NCBI GenBank assembly: GCA_946220775.1
Contig: CAMIFC010000017.1
Span: forward strand, 1-42,512
DNA length: 42,512 nucleotides
From: an uncultured Corynebacterium sp.
GTDB taxonomy: Bacteria; Actinomycetota; Actinomycetes; Mycobacteriales; Mycobacteriaceae
Direction of reading: 5' to 3'
The notes beneath the pieces were generated by a model. That model had not been told where the DNA came from, made no database searches, and saw only the letters and a list, made by a program, of their open reading frames with translations. Positions 1 through 7,802 of this stretch are shown here, one piece after another (the first letter of the stretch is position 1; each line of letters begins with the position of its first letter). The translations under genes were made by a program, and so were the position numbers.

Positions 1-55
1 TGGCTGTGATTATTTCACGCCGGTCTTTCTACTGCCCCAACTTTGCAACAGCACC
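1..55 (-). mobile_element. Right end of an IS6-family element (truncated by window edge)
   Basis: These 55 bases are identical to 37084-37138, the transposase-start end of the complete IS6-family copy at 36296-37138. They end in the terminal repeat GCAACAGCACC. The transposase start codon lies just outside the window, so the element extends to the left and has the same orientation as the copy at 36296. The lantibiotic gene begins only 87 bp after this end, so the IS sits in or close to its promoter. Confidence 0.9.
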
Positions 56-131
56 GTGCCAGAGCACACGCTTTAGCCTCGGTCCAGCTTCCATCTACTT
101 TCTCACCACATCACACCCCACTACCTAGATT

Positions 132-135
132 GGAG
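132..135 (+). promoter_or_regulatory. Ribosome binding site of the lantibiotic precursor gene
   Basis: GGAG ends seven bases before the ATG at 143 and fixes the start of a gene that is short enough to be missed by length filters. I see no convincing -35/-10 pair between the IS end at 55 and this site. Confidence 0.6.
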
Positions 136-142
136 CACCAGA

Positions 143-298
143 ATGTCTGATTTCACTCTTGACTTCGCCGAGGGCGACGCTGCCGACACCGTTTCCCCGC
201 AGATCACGTCCAAGTCCCTTTGCACCCCGGGTTGCATCACCGGTTGGATGATGTGCAACACCGTCACCGAGGGTTGCAGCTTCACGATTGGCAAGTAG
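143..298 (+). CDS. Class I lantibiotic precursor peptide, nisin/subtilin/gallidermin-like (LanA)
   Basis: A 51-aa prepeptide. The leader (residues 1-20) carries FTLD at 4-7, matching the FNLD box that LanB and LanC bind in class I leaders, and ends in SPQ, like the ASPR and TPQ cleavage sites of nisin and subtilin. The 31-residue core (21-51) contains SLCTPGC, the ring A/B lipid II-binding module. By analogy with nisin, rings would be Ser3-Cys7, Thr8-Cys11, Thr13-Cys18 and Thr22-Cys25 (core numbering). Ring C is one residue shorter than in nisin and subtilin (Cys18 instead of Cys19), and the fifth Cys that makes ring E is missing; the tail reads SFTIGK. Thr2 and Ser5 could be dehydrated. LanB and LanC lie in the minus-strand operon downstream. 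Class assignment is firm; the ring pattern is inference. Confidence 0.93.
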   Translation: MSDFTLDFAEGDAADTVSPQITSKSLCTPGCITGWMMCNTVTEGCSFTIGK

Positions 299-394
299 CT
301 TCATTGCCGAGCGTCTGTCTTTCAAGCCTCTATCCTGCAGCATCAAGAAATGATTCTGCAGTCAGCTTGAGGGGGCAGTACGCGGCGACATAGG

Positions 395-446
395 TTACCC
401 CGGTTACTCCCGCGATATTTTTAGCTAGCGGGGATAGCCGGGGTAA
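395..446 (+). terminator. Hairpin after lanA (terminator or attenuator)
   Basis: TTACCCCGG at 395-403 pairs perfectly with CCGGGGTAA at 438-446. An inner CCCGC/GCGGG pair extends the stem around an AT-rich loop. There is no long T-run, so it may be a leaky terminator that gives more lanA than downstream message, a common arrangement in lantibiotic operons. Confidence 0.55.
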
Positions 447-513
447 TTGTCTATATCTATCTCTGATCTGCCCCGAGGTTGATCAGTAGAAATAATCCGG
501 AGGATTGCCTGTT

Positions 514-906
514 ATGCCCTTACTTGGAACTCAAGCAAGAAACCGTGTCGAAGCACCGTCTAAGCCGAAGGCGGTTTCGGTCGCACTGGCAGTAGCGGCC
601 GCGATCGCGCTGGTGGCCGCTTTCTTCAGCATCATGAGCGGGGTGGCAGGAGCTGTCCTCGTTATCGCCTCATTTATCTGCCTCGTCGTTTACTTCGGGC
701 ATCGCCCTTCACGGAAGTACTTGTCGATATCCTTGGTTCTGTCAGTACTCTGTGTTGTCGTCGCTGCAGTGGGACTTCTCATGCAGCTTTCCGATGTGCA
801 AGCGCACTGCTCCTGGATATTTCCCCAGGGTTCTCCAGCTCATGTGGCTTGCTTCCAGGAGAACTACTCGCCCTGGCGTGGTGCAGCCCAGGCCTTATTT
901 CGGTAG
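514..906 (+). CDS. Small membrane protein downstream of lanA, candidate immunity protein
   Basis: 130 aa. The strong ribosome site GGAGGA at 499-504 sits nine bases before ATG 514, so this start is preferred over the TTG at 505. There are three probable membrane segments, about residues 20-42, 44-62 and 68-90, after a basic N-terminus. A hydrophilic tail of about 38 residues with two Cys follows. I recognise no family. It is the only gene on the same strand as lanA and follows it directly, so a role in producer immunity (LanI-like) or export is plausible, but this is inference from position. LanI proteins are usually lipoproteins; this one has no lipobox. Confidence 0.75.
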   Translation: MPLLGTQARNRVEAPSKPKAVSVALAVAAAIALVAAFFSIMSGVAGAVLVIASFICLVVYFGHRPSRKYLSISLVLSVLCVVVAAVGLLMQLSDVQAHCSWIFPQGSPAHVACFQENYSPWRGAAQALFR

Positions 907-911
907 TAGGC

Positions 912-935
912 AATAACCCACTGCCGCTGGGTATT
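912..935. terminator. Bidirectional hairpin between convergent genes
   Basis: A short stem, CCCA/TGGGT with flanking AATA/TATT, around CTGCCGC. It lies between the convergent ends of the membrane protein gene (906) and the protease gene (1000). The AT-rich arms could serve as tails on both strands. Confidence 0.4.
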
Positions 936-999
936 AGGTTGAGGCATACACCCGCCGATCCTGCTGGCGACGACTGGCAGGAGAAGGTTCTCCCGCTAA

Positions 1000-1788
1000 T
1001 TAGCAGGTGCCTACGATTTGTTCGATGTCGTTGGAGTACCTAGCCAGATCCTCGGCAAGGGTGATGTTGCGGGTCTGTGACAAACCAGCGACAATGCCTA
1101 CGACTGTTTTACGTCCATCGACATCAGCCACGAAGACGCCGGCTCCGGAGTCACCTCCTCTCGTGAGACTCCCGTCCGCCTGGGGAACCAAGGACAGCAT
1201 GGGGTGGACTCCGGCCCCGGCGGCTGGGTTATCGGCCAGGTGATCATTGGCCTGGATGGTAAACGGCAGGGCTGCCACCCCTCCGTAGTCCCGGAAGACG
1301 TAGACCTCGGCTGTTTTGCCGACCTGGGGAGAGGAGTCGGGCAAGGGTGTGCAGCCTACGTCCGGACGGTCCCCGGCGAGACGTGCCACGGCCAGGTCAG
1401 CGCCTGGAATCTGGTGCACTTCCTCCACACCCGAACGGGCACTGGTGAAAACCGTATAGGCGTCGTTGGTGAGGTCCTCGTCGAAGCAATGGGCGGCTGA
1501 CAGTATCCAGTTGGGGTTGAGCGTTATGCCGGCGCAGGAGGAAATTTCTTGGCCGTCCACAATGGTAATGGCTGCGAGCGAAAAGGAGTGGTCGGGAGTC
1601 TCCTTGGTTGAAGGGGTCTCGGAGGGGGGATCGGCCGGGGCGGCGATCTGGTTTGAGGACAAGGCAAAGGGGGAGGACGAGATGGAGGGGGAGACCCCCG
1701 GTGCGGGGGCGGCCTCGTCGGCAAGGGAAACGGAGGGTACTGCTAGGGATGCTGCTGCCAAAAGTGCGAGACTGATTCGTTTTTTCAT
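1000..1788 (-). CDS. Secreted chymotrypsin-fold (S1) serine protease, candidate leader peptidase
   Basis: 262 aa with a signal peptide (basic MKKR, hydrophobic core to about residue 21, cleavage near SLA/DE) and a Pro/Ser-rich linker to about 70. The S1 protease domain has His100 in SAAHC, Asp131 in GADLAV and Ser214 in GGDSGAG, so the triad is complete. The residue equivalent to trypsin Asp189 is Leu208, so Lys/Arg specificity is not expected. It is the last gene of the minus-strand operon, 27 bp after the ABC permease. Class I clusters usually encode a subtilisin-like LanP. Here an S1 protease in the operon may remove the leader after Gln; that role is inference. Confidence 0.85.
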   Translation of the reverse strand: MKKRISLALLAAASLAVPSVSLADEAAPAPGVSPSISSSPFALSSNQIAAPADPPSETPSTKETPDHSFSLAAITIVDGQEISSCAGITLNPNWILSAAHCFDEDLTNDAYTVFTSARSGVEEVHQIPGADLAVARLAGDRPDVGCTPLPDSSPQVGKTAEVYVFRDYGGVAALPFTIQANDHLADNPAAGAGVHPMLSLVPQADGSLTRGGDSGAGVFVADVDGRKTVVGIVAGLSQTRNITLAEDLARYSNDIEQIVGTC

Positions 1789-1815
1789 ATTGCGAAGTTC
1801 CTTAATCTATAGGTC

Positions 1816-2649
1816 TTAGTAGGTGCCGAGGGTTCCGTTGACCCGTACTTTGTGTACGCCCTTTCGCCACATCACCACTCCAAGGGGAATAAGAAGCGCG
1901 GTGGTCGCGATGGTTGGCATCAAAGCCTTTAGGACCTCAAAAGTGGGGGCCCCGGAAAAGAGCGATAGACGGATCGAGTGCAGCATTCCAGCCGTGGGGA
2001 GGTAGCTAGCGGCGGATGCCACCACGTCGGGGAAAACAGAGATCGGATACATAACCCCAGAAAACAGGGTCAGCAGTGTCGTTACCACCCAGGTCACGGG
2101 TTCTCCCTGCTTGGACACCAAGATATAAGCGGCCGCGCACAGTCCAATTGCCCACATGCACACCACCGTGAACGCGACCGATACGACGAGGCCAATCGGG
2201 TTGAGTTTGAGCTCGAAGTCGAATAGGTGGCCAAAGATGGTGAAAATGGCTACGGAGGAAATCAAAGTCATGACCAGGCCAAACACGCCGCCGGCGATCA
2301 GGAACTTGAATAGGCCGGCTCGAGACAGGGCGATGGCTTCTAGCGTTCCCCGCTTTTGCTCGGACTGGATCTGCATTTTCAGGGAGTTCATCATCATGAC
2401 GGCCAGGGCACTAAAGAGGCTGCCAACGATCATGAAGGCGATGATGTTTCCTCCGTATTGCTCAAGACCCGGAGGCGTCCCGCCGAGGGAGATGTAGTAG
2501 CCCAGGATGGCAAATTGCGCGAGCCCCACGACTCCGGTCAGAAGACCCAGCACCAACTGGGTGCGATAGGTGATTCGCTCTTGGAAAGTTCGTCCGACTT
2601 CTGCGTAGAAAACCAGAGAGAAAGATTTAATACGGTCGAAGGTTCTCAC
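1816..2649 (-). CDS. ABC-2 type permease of lantibiotic exporter
   Basis: 277 aa with about six membrane segments and the layout of ABC-2 permeases. The GTG start at 2649 is chosen because it overlaps the TGA of the upstream ATPase as GTGA, implying translational coupling; a longer upstream reading only covers the ATPase in another frame. With the ATPase it forms a two-gene transporter resembling the TU-type pairs of actinobacterial class I clusters rather than the single fused LanT of nisin. Export of the modified peptide is the likeliest job, since a separate LanF-like transporter is also present. The two roles could be swapped. Confidence 0.82.
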   Translation of the reverse strand: MRTFDRIKSFSLVFYAEVGRTFQERITYRTQLVLGLLTGVVGLAQFAILGYYISLGGTPPGLEQYGGNIIAFMIVGSLFSALAVMMMNSLKMQIQSEQKRGTLEAIALSRAGLFKFLIAGGVFGLVMTLISSVAIFTIFGHLFDFELKLNPIGLVVSVAFTVVCMWAIGLCAAAYILVSKQGEPVTWVVTTLLTLFSGVMYPISVFPDVVASAASYLPTAGMLHSIRLSLFSGAPTFEVLKALMPTIATTALLIPLGVVMWRKGVHKVRVNGTLGTY

Positions 2650-3326
2650 AGGGCTACCACCTGATCGGATTGGGCGATGAGGTTCTGGTCGTGAGTGGAG
2701 ATCAAGACAGTTACTCCACGCGCGATAACCCACTGCATCATGGTCAGTGCGGCGAGGGAATTGGTGGTGTCGAGGGTGGCGGTGGGCTCGTCGAGAATGA
2801 TGAGATCATCTCCGATGACAAGAGCGATAAGCATCCCGAATATCTTTCGTTGACCCAGTGAGAGGTCTGAGAAATGCCGTTCGAGTAGTGGATCAACGGT
2901 AAATTCCTGGCGCAACGGAGCCAGCCGGTTCAGGGTTTCCTTTTTGCGTAGTCCCGCGAGCCGGCCAAAATAGATCAAGTTTTGCAGGCCAGTGAGTCGG
3001 AAATGATAGGAACGCTCGGAGTACAAGCTGACGCCGAGTCGTTCGCGGATCGAGGACCAGTGTTTTTCTGTCGATTCTCCGTCAATGAGGACAGATCCCG
3101 AGGTCGGTAACGAGATGCCGCAGGCGAGCCGAAGAAGCGTGGTTTTTCCCACCCCGTTTGCCCCGGTGATGCTGCACAAACCGGGGCCACGAATCTGTTC
3201 GTTGAAGCCCGAGAGAATGGTGGTCGTCCCATACTTCACGGACACATCTGTGAAGGTGATGCGAGTGGTGCTCGGGGTATGGGCAGGGGTGGCAGGGGAG
3301 GACGCGGGGCGCGTAAGGGTGCTCAC
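2646..3326 (-). CDS. ABC transporter ATPase of lantibiotic exporter
   Basis: 226 aa. Walker A GANGVGKTT at about 55-63, signature LSLGQ near 155, Walker B LIILDEP just after, and a switch His in STHD near the C-terminus are all present. The GTG start at 3326 overlaps the lanC stop (TGA 3325-3323) as GTGA, and its own stop overlaps the permease start in the same way. It lacks a membrane domain and must work with the 277-aa permease. Confidence 0.88.
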   Translation of the reverse strand: MSTLTRPASSPATPAHTPSTTRITFTDVSVKYGTTTILSGFNEQIRGPGLCSITGANGVGKTTLLRLACGISLPTSGSVLIDGESTEKHWSSIRERLGVSLYSERSYHFRLTGLQNLIYFGRLAGLRKKETLNRLAPLRQEFTVDPLLERHFSDLSLGQRKIFGMLIALVIGDDLIILDEPTATLDTTNSLAALTMMQWVIARGVTVLISTHDQNLIAQSDQVVAL

Positions 3327-4518
3327 TTCTTTACCCCCAGGATCGTGAGCGCGGGTGCGTAGCCGTGGCTGGATTCTCGGCCAGCCCAGACAGCGGTGGT
3401 CCCGCCGATACCGTGCCAGAAGCTGAGGTCAACCCCCGTGCTGGGTCTGGACAGGAAGTGGGTGATCTGATTTTCGACGTGTTCGAGCCAAGACGCAGAT
3501 GCCGCGAAACCTAGCTGGTCAGCAAGGTACTGACGCCCCGCGACTCCGTGGCAGAGTCCGGAATCATTGAAAGAACCGAGCTGGGGGTCGAAGTAGTCTT
3601 CCCCGTGAACGAGTGAGGAGTTCAGCTGTTGCTCGAGCGGTTGGCAACCGGCGGCGGAGATTTCCCACTAGGAGTGCCATAGCACCATGCCTGGCGGGAT
3701 TTGGTGGAGGGACGCGGGGGGTTACTGGCGGGAGAGGGGGTCTGGAAGTAGGAAGGCCCACTGTGGTTGTGCTCTGCTATGTCTGCAACCAAGACATCCA
3801 TCAGCCTGGTTGCTGCAGTTAAGTAGGAGGGATCTTCAAAGACCTTGTGGCCGACCTTTAAGACGGCGATGACTCCCGCGATTCCATGGGCAAACCCCAG
3901 GTCGCGCATGCCGTTGCCCAGTTCGGGGGTGTGTTTGACCATCGCCGGGTCTAAGTCCGCAGCACCAGTCCAGAATGAATGGGGAAGTGGTTGCAGCGAT
4001 AGCTCAGCGAACTCGTTGCAGATCTGCTTTGCGAGACCTCGGTACTGTTTATCAGCGACAAAGAGGTAATGAGCGATGCCGGCTAATCCCACCGCATAGT
4101 CATAGTCTTCTCGACGCTTGCCGATACTGCGGTGAAGGTCCCACAGTTTTCTCTCAGCGAGAGTCGAGATACGCGAGTTGAGGCTGCTCAGCGCGTTACT
4201 GAATTCTTCCTCATTGTGCCTGGAGACGGTTAACAGATAGGCCATGCCGCTGAGACCGCCGAGCAGTCCCCCTTGATCAAATCGATGGATACGTAGCACT
4301 TCCACCAGAGTGCTAACCCGGTTCATCAAAAGATCCCACCACTTCTGATCTTCAGTGGCGTGGTACAAGGCCGATGCCGTGTAGGCGTCGCCGAGAGCGC
4401 CATCAATCATGGAAAATGGAGAATGTGAGATCCTTTCCGTTCGATGATCGCTGCTAAGGCCCTCAAAAAGGTGGGCATCAAGATGCTCGAGAGCGATGGG
4501 GGTGCGTGTCGTTGACAT
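3323..4518 (-). pseudogene. Lanthionine cyclase LanC, split by a single-base frameshift
   Basis: LanC adds Cys thiols to dehydrated residues to form the lanthionine rings. ATG 4518 has GGAG just upstream and lies inside the lanB 3' end. The first frame holds the toroid repeats and the zinc-ligand motif WCYG, then stops at 3622. The rest, with the second zinc motif GLCHG and FWHG, continues in another frame to TGA 3323. Restoring one base in the run 3661-3666 (GGGAAA on the coding strand) joins the frames into about 398 aa, normal for LanC. All three zinc ligands (Cys; Cys-His) are intact across the shift, so a sequencing error or a very recent mutation is likely. Confidence 0.85.
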
Positions 4519-7234
4519 GGTGATTTCTCCTTTCGATTTTGCTGAGAGCAGCCCAGAGAGCCTTTTCGCGGTCGGTCGAGATGCCCACACGGTTGCAGAA
4601 CAAGTGGGCAGCGGATTGCAGCTCATAGGGGCCCACGGAATGAGCGGAAATTTTGTTGGCGAGACTTTTCATATGAGCCCTAATGGAAGGGTCAATGAGG
4701 TCAGCGGAAGCGAGGTCTCCCAGGGAGTCGGGCTCTCGGAGGAGTGCGGAGGCCGCCTTCTGTACTGTGCTGCTGTCCTCGCTTTGGACAGCGAACTCCA
4801 CGATCACACTCTTGTAATCGGGGAAGAGATTGAGCCACCTGTCGAGTATCGGAAGATGCAGCCTCTCGTCGATGGTGTCGGTGGAGGAAGCCGCAGACAG
4901 GTGCGCAACGACCCTGCTTTCTAACGAGAACAGCTCCGCAAAAAGCGGGAAAACAGCCGGGCCGCCGTAGCGTTCAAATTCAAGGCTATGGGCCTTTTCT
5001 TCAAGTCCGAGGAGCCAGCCGCTGCTGGTCATCTCTCGGATGGCTGTTTCTACCGCGGCTCCTGTCGAGGTGCGACGAGGGTAGCGAAGGCGCAGGCCGG
5101 ACTCGCCGGAATCAGTGGGGTATCGAATGAAGTAGGCGCCGGCGGCAGTTTCCTCTGTCGAGAAGAGCCGGCGTATGACTCTTTCGCGAAAACCATCCCG
5201 GGGAACGATGGTGAGATTGGCGGTGTCGCTGATGCCGGGGATAAGTTCTTTGTCCTGGTTGGTGGCAACGACCGAGAGGCTTTGGGCTGTGGTTCGCAGC
5301 GCATCAGGGTCGGGCGCTGGACTGGAGATCCCAAATGTCAGGCAGATTTCCGAGAAGATGGGACGGTCCTGGTGGTCGCGGACCAGGGGGGTGAGCTCGG
5401 AATCGAAGGATTCATAGACCCATCCGTCGCTGCGGCGCAGCTGCGATCGAACGGCTTCCGAGAAGCCAGGAGCGGTGCGTTTTAAGAGTATCTTCCTGTC
5501 GGAATCCCCCATCCTGACCCATTCGGATATGCCGTGGCTGTCCGCCCACTCGTTGAAGGCATTGACATCTTCTGGGTCGCGATAGCGAAAGGCCGGCCGG
5601 GAGACGATAACGCGGCCGTGGCGGACACCAGGGAGGTAGTCGACGTGATCGCTAATTGTTCCCCAGGACCAGTTGATATTGGGGGTGGAACCAGTGGCCG
5701 CCATCGCAATCTGCATCAGCCACTCGGGATAGGCGCCCACCCCGACCATGGAGGTCGGTCGGAACCGGAGGGGGGATCCGTCTTCGTCGCAGAGGTGGAC
5801 CTGGGTGCCATCACTCCACACCTGGAGGGAATCAAGGGTCAGTTCCCAGGGATGGGATTCCACCGAGTTGACGTTGAGAGTGCGCGGGTAAGAGGTGTGG
5901 AACTCCCGCACGCTGTTAAACGCCTGCTGAGGGGATACCCAGTCGATGTTGATTGCGTATTCGTCGTTAAGATGACGGCTGGGCAGGAGATCGAAGCGTG
6001 CACTGGCTACGCCGCCGGGGATACTGGAAATCGCGTCGGCAATGTTATAGGTGGGGTCGGTGGGGGTCCCGTGGAGTGACGCGATGAGATCGAGGGAATC
6101 GAGGCGAGAATAGGTTCGCTTCTCCCTGGGGAGCGAGGCGGCCTCGGATTGAAGGTCAACCCAGCCATCCGCGGATTTGATGCCTCGGGTGTAGACGGAA
6201 CGGAGGTAGTCAGAGGAGGATTTTGTCGCGGTCAGGCTGCGGGCCTGGGGAGAGGTGGTGACAGTTTTCCAATCCAGGCCGAAGACGGGATGGATCAGGT
6301 GTGTCAGCGGGATCCTCGAGGCACCATATTTTTCCAGGAGTAGTTGTGCCAGGACCTGCGCGAGTCCGCTGTCGTTGTATTCAAAAGCTCCGTGGGTGAA
6401 ACCGTGTTCCAGGAAGGCTGTTAGTTCTTCCCTCATGCCCGTCGGAGGGGCTCCCACGGCAGAGCGGTAGGAATCAACATCTTCATCTGCGTATTCAGTC
6501 TGTGCTGGTAGGTGATTCTCGTCAGCCTCCAGGGCGAATTCTTGGGCAAATAAGTTGCGCTGGGAGCGGTAGGTGTCGTAGCCGATAGACTTTTCGGAGA
6601 GGAGAAGTTCATGTTTGACCAGCTGGTGAATCACCTTCTCAATACTGGCCATGTCCGCGTCAGGATAAGCATTGAGAATCGTTGCCCGCAGGTCCTGGCC
6701 GGAAATGGGGGTTTTAGCCCAGGCCCGTATCCCTTTGATCAAAGGGTTGACGCCCACGGAGCTGAACACAGGAGTCGATTGACTGCGGGGAGCGGTGATG
6801 TAACAGCGCTCGTCCATGATCACTGCCGAAGGATTCCATCGGAGAATCGTGCCTTCCGCCTTCTTGTCATCAGCCACGATCGATGAGCGGGAAGCTGTGA
6901 TCGTCACCGTGGGTTCGAGGGTAATTTCACCGGGGACGTTGGAGGGCGACGAAGATATTTCTCCCACGGTGCTGATCATCCGAGAGGGGGTAGCCCTTCC
7001 TGCTGAACGGGCTATAAGGCCAGAGAGCGCCCGGGCGGTCTTCCGGATGATTTTGGGACGTTGCTCCGAGCCGTCAACAATTTGAGAGGCATTGGTGACT
7101 ATCTCTGGATGGAAGGTGTTGAGCTCGGCCCACAGGAGGGGGTGCCGCCCCGCAAGGCGGAGCAGGTCAGTGACTGTTGTCGCCTCGGCGAGGTCTTCCA
7201 GAACGGTGATATCAGTGGATGCAGCTCGAATAAT
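4478..7234 (-). CDS. Lantibiotic dehydratase LanB (full-length, class I)
   Basis: LanB glutamylates Ser/Thr of the precursor using glutamyl-tRNA and eliminates glutamate to give Dha/Dhb. About 918 residues belong to the protein: an N-terminal RAAS-type start region, a conserved stretch with RATPSRM (matching RxTPFG of the family), and a C-terminal elimination domain containing FERYGGP. It overlaps lanC by 41 bp. The 5' end is unclear: no ATG or GTG lies in frame near the expected N-terminus. The coordinate given is an ATT at 7234. A one-base change in the four-C run (7235-7238, minus strand) would either join the frame to the upstream regulator through ATG 7241 or bring in a GTG at 7266. Confidence 0.88.
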   Translation of the reverse strand: MIRAASTDITVLEDLAEATTVTDLLRLAGRHPLLWAELNTFHPEIVTNASQIVDGSEQRPKIIRKTARALSGLIARSAGRATPSRMISTVGEISSSPSNVPGEITLEPTVTITASRSSIVADDKKAEGTILRWNPSAVIMDERCYITAPRSQSTPVFSSVGVNPLIKGIRAWAKTPISGQDLRATILNAYPDADMASIEKVIHQLVKHELLLSEKSIGYDTYRSQRNLFAQEFALEADENHLPAQTEYADEDVDSYRSAVGAPPTGMREELTAFLEHGFTHGAFEYNDSGLAQVLAQLLLEKYGASRIPLTHLIHPVFGLDWKTVTTSPQARSLTATKSSSDYLRSVYTRGIKSADGWVDLQSEAASLPREKRTYSRLDSLDLIASLHGTPTDPTYNIADAISSIPGGVASARFDLLPSRHLNDEYAINIDWVSPQQAFNSVREFHTSYPRTLNVNSVESHPWELTLDSLQVWSDGTQVHLCDEDGSPLRFRPTSMVGVGAYPEWLMQIAMAATGSTPNINWSWGTISDHVDYLPGVRHGRVIVSRPAFRYRDPEDVNAFNEWADSHGISEWVRMGDSDRKILLKRTAPGFSEAVRSQLRRSDGWVYESFDSELTPLVRDHQDRPIFSEICLTFGISSPAPDPDALRTTAQSLSVVATNQDKELIPGISDTANLTIVPRDGFRERVIRRLFSTEETAAGAYFIRYPTDSGESGLRLRYPRRTSTGAAVETAIREMTSSGWLLGLEEKAHSLEFERYGGPAVFPLFAELFSLESRVVAHLSAASSTDTIDERLHLPILDRWLNLFPDYKSVIVEFAVQSEDSSTVQKAASALLREPDSLGDLASADLIDPSIRAHMKSLANKISAHSVGPYELQSAAHLFCNRVGISTDREKALWAALSKIERRNHHVNDTHPHRSRAS

Positions 7235-7769
7235 GGGGCATCCGGTGGGCGCTGTGACCGAGACACTTGGTGTCGAGGACCTCGAAGGCGTCTTCAATTT
7301 CGCTCCTGTACATGTTGGGCTGGGCTGCGAGGAATTCGTCTCGGAGCCGGGTAGTGAGGGATTCGGCATAGGGGTCGGTGCTGGAGGCAAACGGCCATCC
7401 ATTAAGCACCCAGAGGGCTGCCTGGGGGTTTCCCTGGCGGAGATAGTTGACAGCGACGTCATAGTCGAAGAGGACCGCGTCATGTAGGACCACCGAGCGG
7501 GTTACTTTGTCGTAATGGATGTCAACGCCAGATTCCTGGCACACCTTGAGCGGGTACCACAACGAGGATCGCGAGCAGAACCCCCCGTAGAGCACCTTTT
7601 CGATCGTGCTCCGGGCCAGCCGTCCTCCTCCGCTGGCGACCATGTGCAAGAGCTGGGCCGCCCGGGTACTCGATACTTCCTTGCCGTTGATGCGTAATGT
7701 TCCGGTGATCTGCACGAAGTGCCGTCGTAACGGCGCCACGGGCTGACTGGCGCTGTCAATTGCGTTCAT
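7212..7769 (-). CDS. SARP-like transcriptional regulator
   Basis: 185 aa. Residues about 20-105 look like the winged-helix DNA-binding domain of SARP/AfsR regulators (TRAAQLLHMVAS, then a helix with SSLWYPLKV). Residues about 105-165 resemble the start of a BTAD domain, including AALWVLNGWPF. Full SARPs have a longer BTAD (about 150 residues), so this one is short or cut by the indel suspected at its 3' end. SARPs activate antibiotic operons in actinomycetes. One inside a class I lantibiotic operon, between the immunity transporter and lanB, suggests autoregulation of the pathway (inference). The gene ends inside the lanB 5' region. Confidence 0.6.
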   Translation of the reverse strand: MNAIDSASQPVAPLRRHFVQITGTLRINGKEVSSTRAAQLLHMVASGGGRLARSTIEKVLYGGFCSRSSLWYPLKVCQESGVDIHYDKVTRSVVLHDAVLFDYDVAVNYLRQGNPQAALWVLNGWPFASSTDPYAESLTTRLRDEFLAAQPNMYRSEIEDAFEVLDTKCLGHSAHRMPHYSSCIH

Positions 7770-7802
7770 GTCCTGTCTTTCTGCTTGTCGTAGAGTGTGA
7801 AC

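Noticed and set aside
7235..7483. Upstream extension of the LanB frame to an ATG at 7483
   Set aside because: The Ser/Pro/Thr-rich translation is an out-of-frame reading of the SARP-like gene and is not found in LanB proteins.
4495..7487. Plus-strand open frames opposite lanB
   Set aside because: Antisense to a conserved LanB; they lack coding features.
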